Below, piece by piece: positions 62,702 through 64,000 of a stretch of DNA of 64,000 bases (its first letter is position 1; each line of letters begins with the position of its first letter). The notes under the pieces were generated by a model, which was not told where the DNA came from, did not search any database, and saw only the letters and a list, made by a program, of their open reading frames with translations. Source of the stretch: Ancylobacter aquaticus (GTDB lineage: Bacteria > Pseudomonadota > Alphaproteobacteria > Rhizobiales > Xanthobacteraceae); assembly GCF_004339465.1 (NCBI RefSeq), contig NZ_SMFY01000005.1:62001-126000 (forward strand), given 5' to 3'. Position numbers and translations under genes: made by a program.

Positions 62702-63664
62702 ATGACTATCTTCTGCAAAACGATCGCACGTGCCGTTCTGTTCACCGGAATGCTGTCGGCCGCGCCCGCCGTCGCCGCGGAATATCCCTCGCGCGACTTC
62801 ACCTTCGTGGTGCATGGCTCGGCGGGCGGTGGCAGCGACATCATCGCCCGCACCGTCACCAACATCATCGCCCAGAAGAAGCTCATCCCGACGAAGATCA
62901 TCGTCGAGAATCGCCCCGGCGGCAGCGGCGTAATCGCCTACACCTATCTCGCCGCGCGCAAGGACAACCCGTACTACCTCGGCACGATGTCCGGTAGCTT
63001 CTTCACGACCGCGCTGAGCGGGGATTCAACGGTCTCCTACGAGGACTTCACCCCGCTCGCGGCGATCGCGGAAGACCCCTATGTGATGGTGGTAAGCGCC
63101 AGTTCCGGCATCGAGTCGGTGAAGGATCTTGTCGCCAAGGGGCACGCCAATTTCGGCGCGACCGGCGTGCTGACCGACCATGCGCTGCTCGCGCGCATGT
63201 TCCAGGACAAGACCGGGCTGAAGGCCAGCGTCGTGCCCTATGGCGGCGACGGCGAAGTGCTCGCCGCGCTTCTGGGCGGACATATCGACGTCCAGTTCGG
63301 CAATCCTTCCGAGGTGCTGGAGCAGATCAAAGCGGGACGCCTCGTGCCGCTGGCGATGACCACCACGGAACGCGTGTCGGTGCTTCCCGATGTGCCGACC
63401 CTGAAGGAGCAGAATGTCGACATCGAGCTTGGCCAGCTGCGCGCCTTCGTCATGCCGAAGGGCCTGAAGCCGGCGGATGTCGCCTACATGCAGAACGTGT
63501 TCAAGCAGGTAGCCGACAGCCCTGAATGGAAGGCCCAGTACCTCGACAAGAACAACGCCAATGCGGTGTTCCTCGACAGTGCCGCTCTTGGAGAGCGCTT
63601 CAAGGAGCTCAATGACATGTATCGTGGCTTCATGAAGGAGATGGGCCTGCTCAAGAAGCAGTGA
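62702..63664 (+). CDS. TctC-family substrate-binding protein of a tripartite tricarboxylate transporter
   Basis: A 320-residue protein with a signal peptide (AVLFTGMLSAAPAVAA). Bug/TctC family signs: FVVHGSAGGGSDIIARTV, TKIIVENRPGGSGVIAYTYL and LGGHIDVQFGNPSEVLEQIK. It is 58 bases after tarD and the ligand is probably tartrate or another dicarboxylic acid. GGAGG precedes the ATG. Confidence 0.93.
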   Translation: MTIFCKTIARAVLFTGMLSAAPAVAAEYPSRDFTFVVHGSAGGGSDIIARTVTNIIAQKKLIPTKIIVENRPGGSGVIAYTYLAARKDNPYYLGTMSGSFFTTALSGDSTVSYEDFTPLAAIAEDPYVMVVSASSGIESVKDLVAKGHANFGATGVLTDHALLARMFQDKTGLKASVVPYGGDGEVLAALLGGHIDVQFGNPSEVLEQIKAGRLVPLAMTTTERVSVLPDVPTLKEQNVDIELGQLRAFVMPKGLKPADVAYMQNVFKQVADSPEWKAQYLDKNNANAVFLDSAALGERFKELNDMYRGFMKEMGLLKKQ

Positions 63665-63739
63665 CTCGTCGACGGGGCGGGCGGTTTACTCCGTCCCGTC
63701 AACCGATTGCTTCAAGGGATGCGAGCCGAGGGACATGCG

Positions 63740-64000
63740 ATGAGACTGGCCCATCTGGATATCGCGGGTGCTGTTTGCTTTCTCGTCTTCAGCGTCTGGA
63801 TGATCGCGTTGGCGTTGGGCTACGGCATCGGCGGCATCAATGTTACGGGAAGCGGGTTCTTCCCGCTGATCGCCGGCACGATCATCCTCATCTGCAGCAT
63901 CGGCGTCTTGTTCGACCGTACCGCGCGGCGCGCCTTCGAGGATGATCGGCTGTCGCTGTCGCAACTGGCGCCGGTTGCCGGCATCACCCTCGCCACGGCC
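63740..64000 (+). CDS. TctB-family small permease, partial
   Basis: Starts MRLAHLDIAGAVCFLVFSVW with a GAGCCGAGGG site, shows the four-helix TctB pattern (GSGFFPLIAGTIILICSIGV) and runs off the window after 87 residues. TctA should follow outside. The codon ATG CGA TGA at 63735 is not a start of a frame, so 63740 is used. Confidence 0.85.
   Translation, partial: MRLAHLDIAGAVCFLVFSVWMIALALGYGIGGINVTGSGFFPLIAGTIILICSIGVLFDRTARRAFEDDRLSLSQLAPVAGITLATA

Overview
The window is a GC-rich stretch (64 kb) from an alphaproteobacterium, most likely of the Hyphomicrobiales (Rhizobiales). The best evidence is a complete repABC plasmid replicon at 52.2-56.0 kb with two parS palindromes and an antisense counter-transcribed RNA, together with rhizobial-type plasmid genes (DUF1403 with a ScpB-like partner). 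It reads as a large plasmid or chromid assembled from metabolic cassettes, conjugative-element remnants, toxin-antitoxin modules and insertion sequences. No rRNA, tRNA or CRISPR array was recognised.

Layout. 1-5.8 kb: ssb and other genes typical of a conjugative leading region, all on the minus strand, two of them preceded by copies of one hairpin-rich non-coding repeat; the second copy is split by an IS110-family element. A promoter-to-terminator small RNA candidate and a MazEF-type module follow. 6.3-17.1 kb: a catabolic cluster (RraA-family aldolase, polar amino acid ABC transporter, LeuCD-type dehydratase, TAXI-TRAP transporter, enolase-superfamily enzyme) controlled by a divergent LacI-family regulator with two operators. 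17.8-20.3 kb: a metallo-beta-lactamase-fold protein and an E2-E1 fusion, i.e. part of a bacterial ubiquitin-like conjugation operon, cut by an IS1182-family fragment. 20.5-23.1 kb: a patchwork of gene fragments (TadD-like, LysR, ArdC, Omp25/31-like). 23.1-32.5 kb: napEFDABC-norCBQD for nitrate and nitric oxide reduction, with norD truncated. 33-37 kb: methyltransferase, Rrf2 regulator, and an ArsR-rhodanese / DsrE / MFS unit. 37.2-39.6 kb: IS91-family element with accessory tyrosine recombinase. 39.8-43 kb: NO detoxification unit (flavohaemoglobin, FNR-PAS fusion, NsrR) with a perfect NsrR box. 43-44.6 kb: intact IS1182-family element. 44.8-52.1 kb: ScpB/DUF1403 pair, three PIN-domain toxin modules, tyrosine recombinase with a nested duplicate, and a class II Fic protein. 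52.2-56 kb: repABC. 56.7-59.4 kb: insertion-sequence graveyard. 59.5-64 kb: GntR-regulated sugar-acid cluster including a D(-)-tartrate dehydratase homologue and a tripartite tricarboxylate transporter that runs off the end.

How the parts work together. Nap reduces nitrate to nitrite in the periplasm; no nitrite reductase or nitrous oxide reductase is visible here, so Nor and Hmp/NsrR probably handle NO made elsewhere or taken up from outside. The two acid-catabolic clusters each combine a tripartite binding-protein-dependent carrier, enolase-superfamily enzyme(s) and a dedicated repressor. The most unusual signals are the duplicated structured repeat in front of ssb and a neighbouring operon, the truncated E2-E1/MBL operon, the FNR-PAS fusion under an NsrR box, and the stepwise duplicated recombinase/PIN locus.
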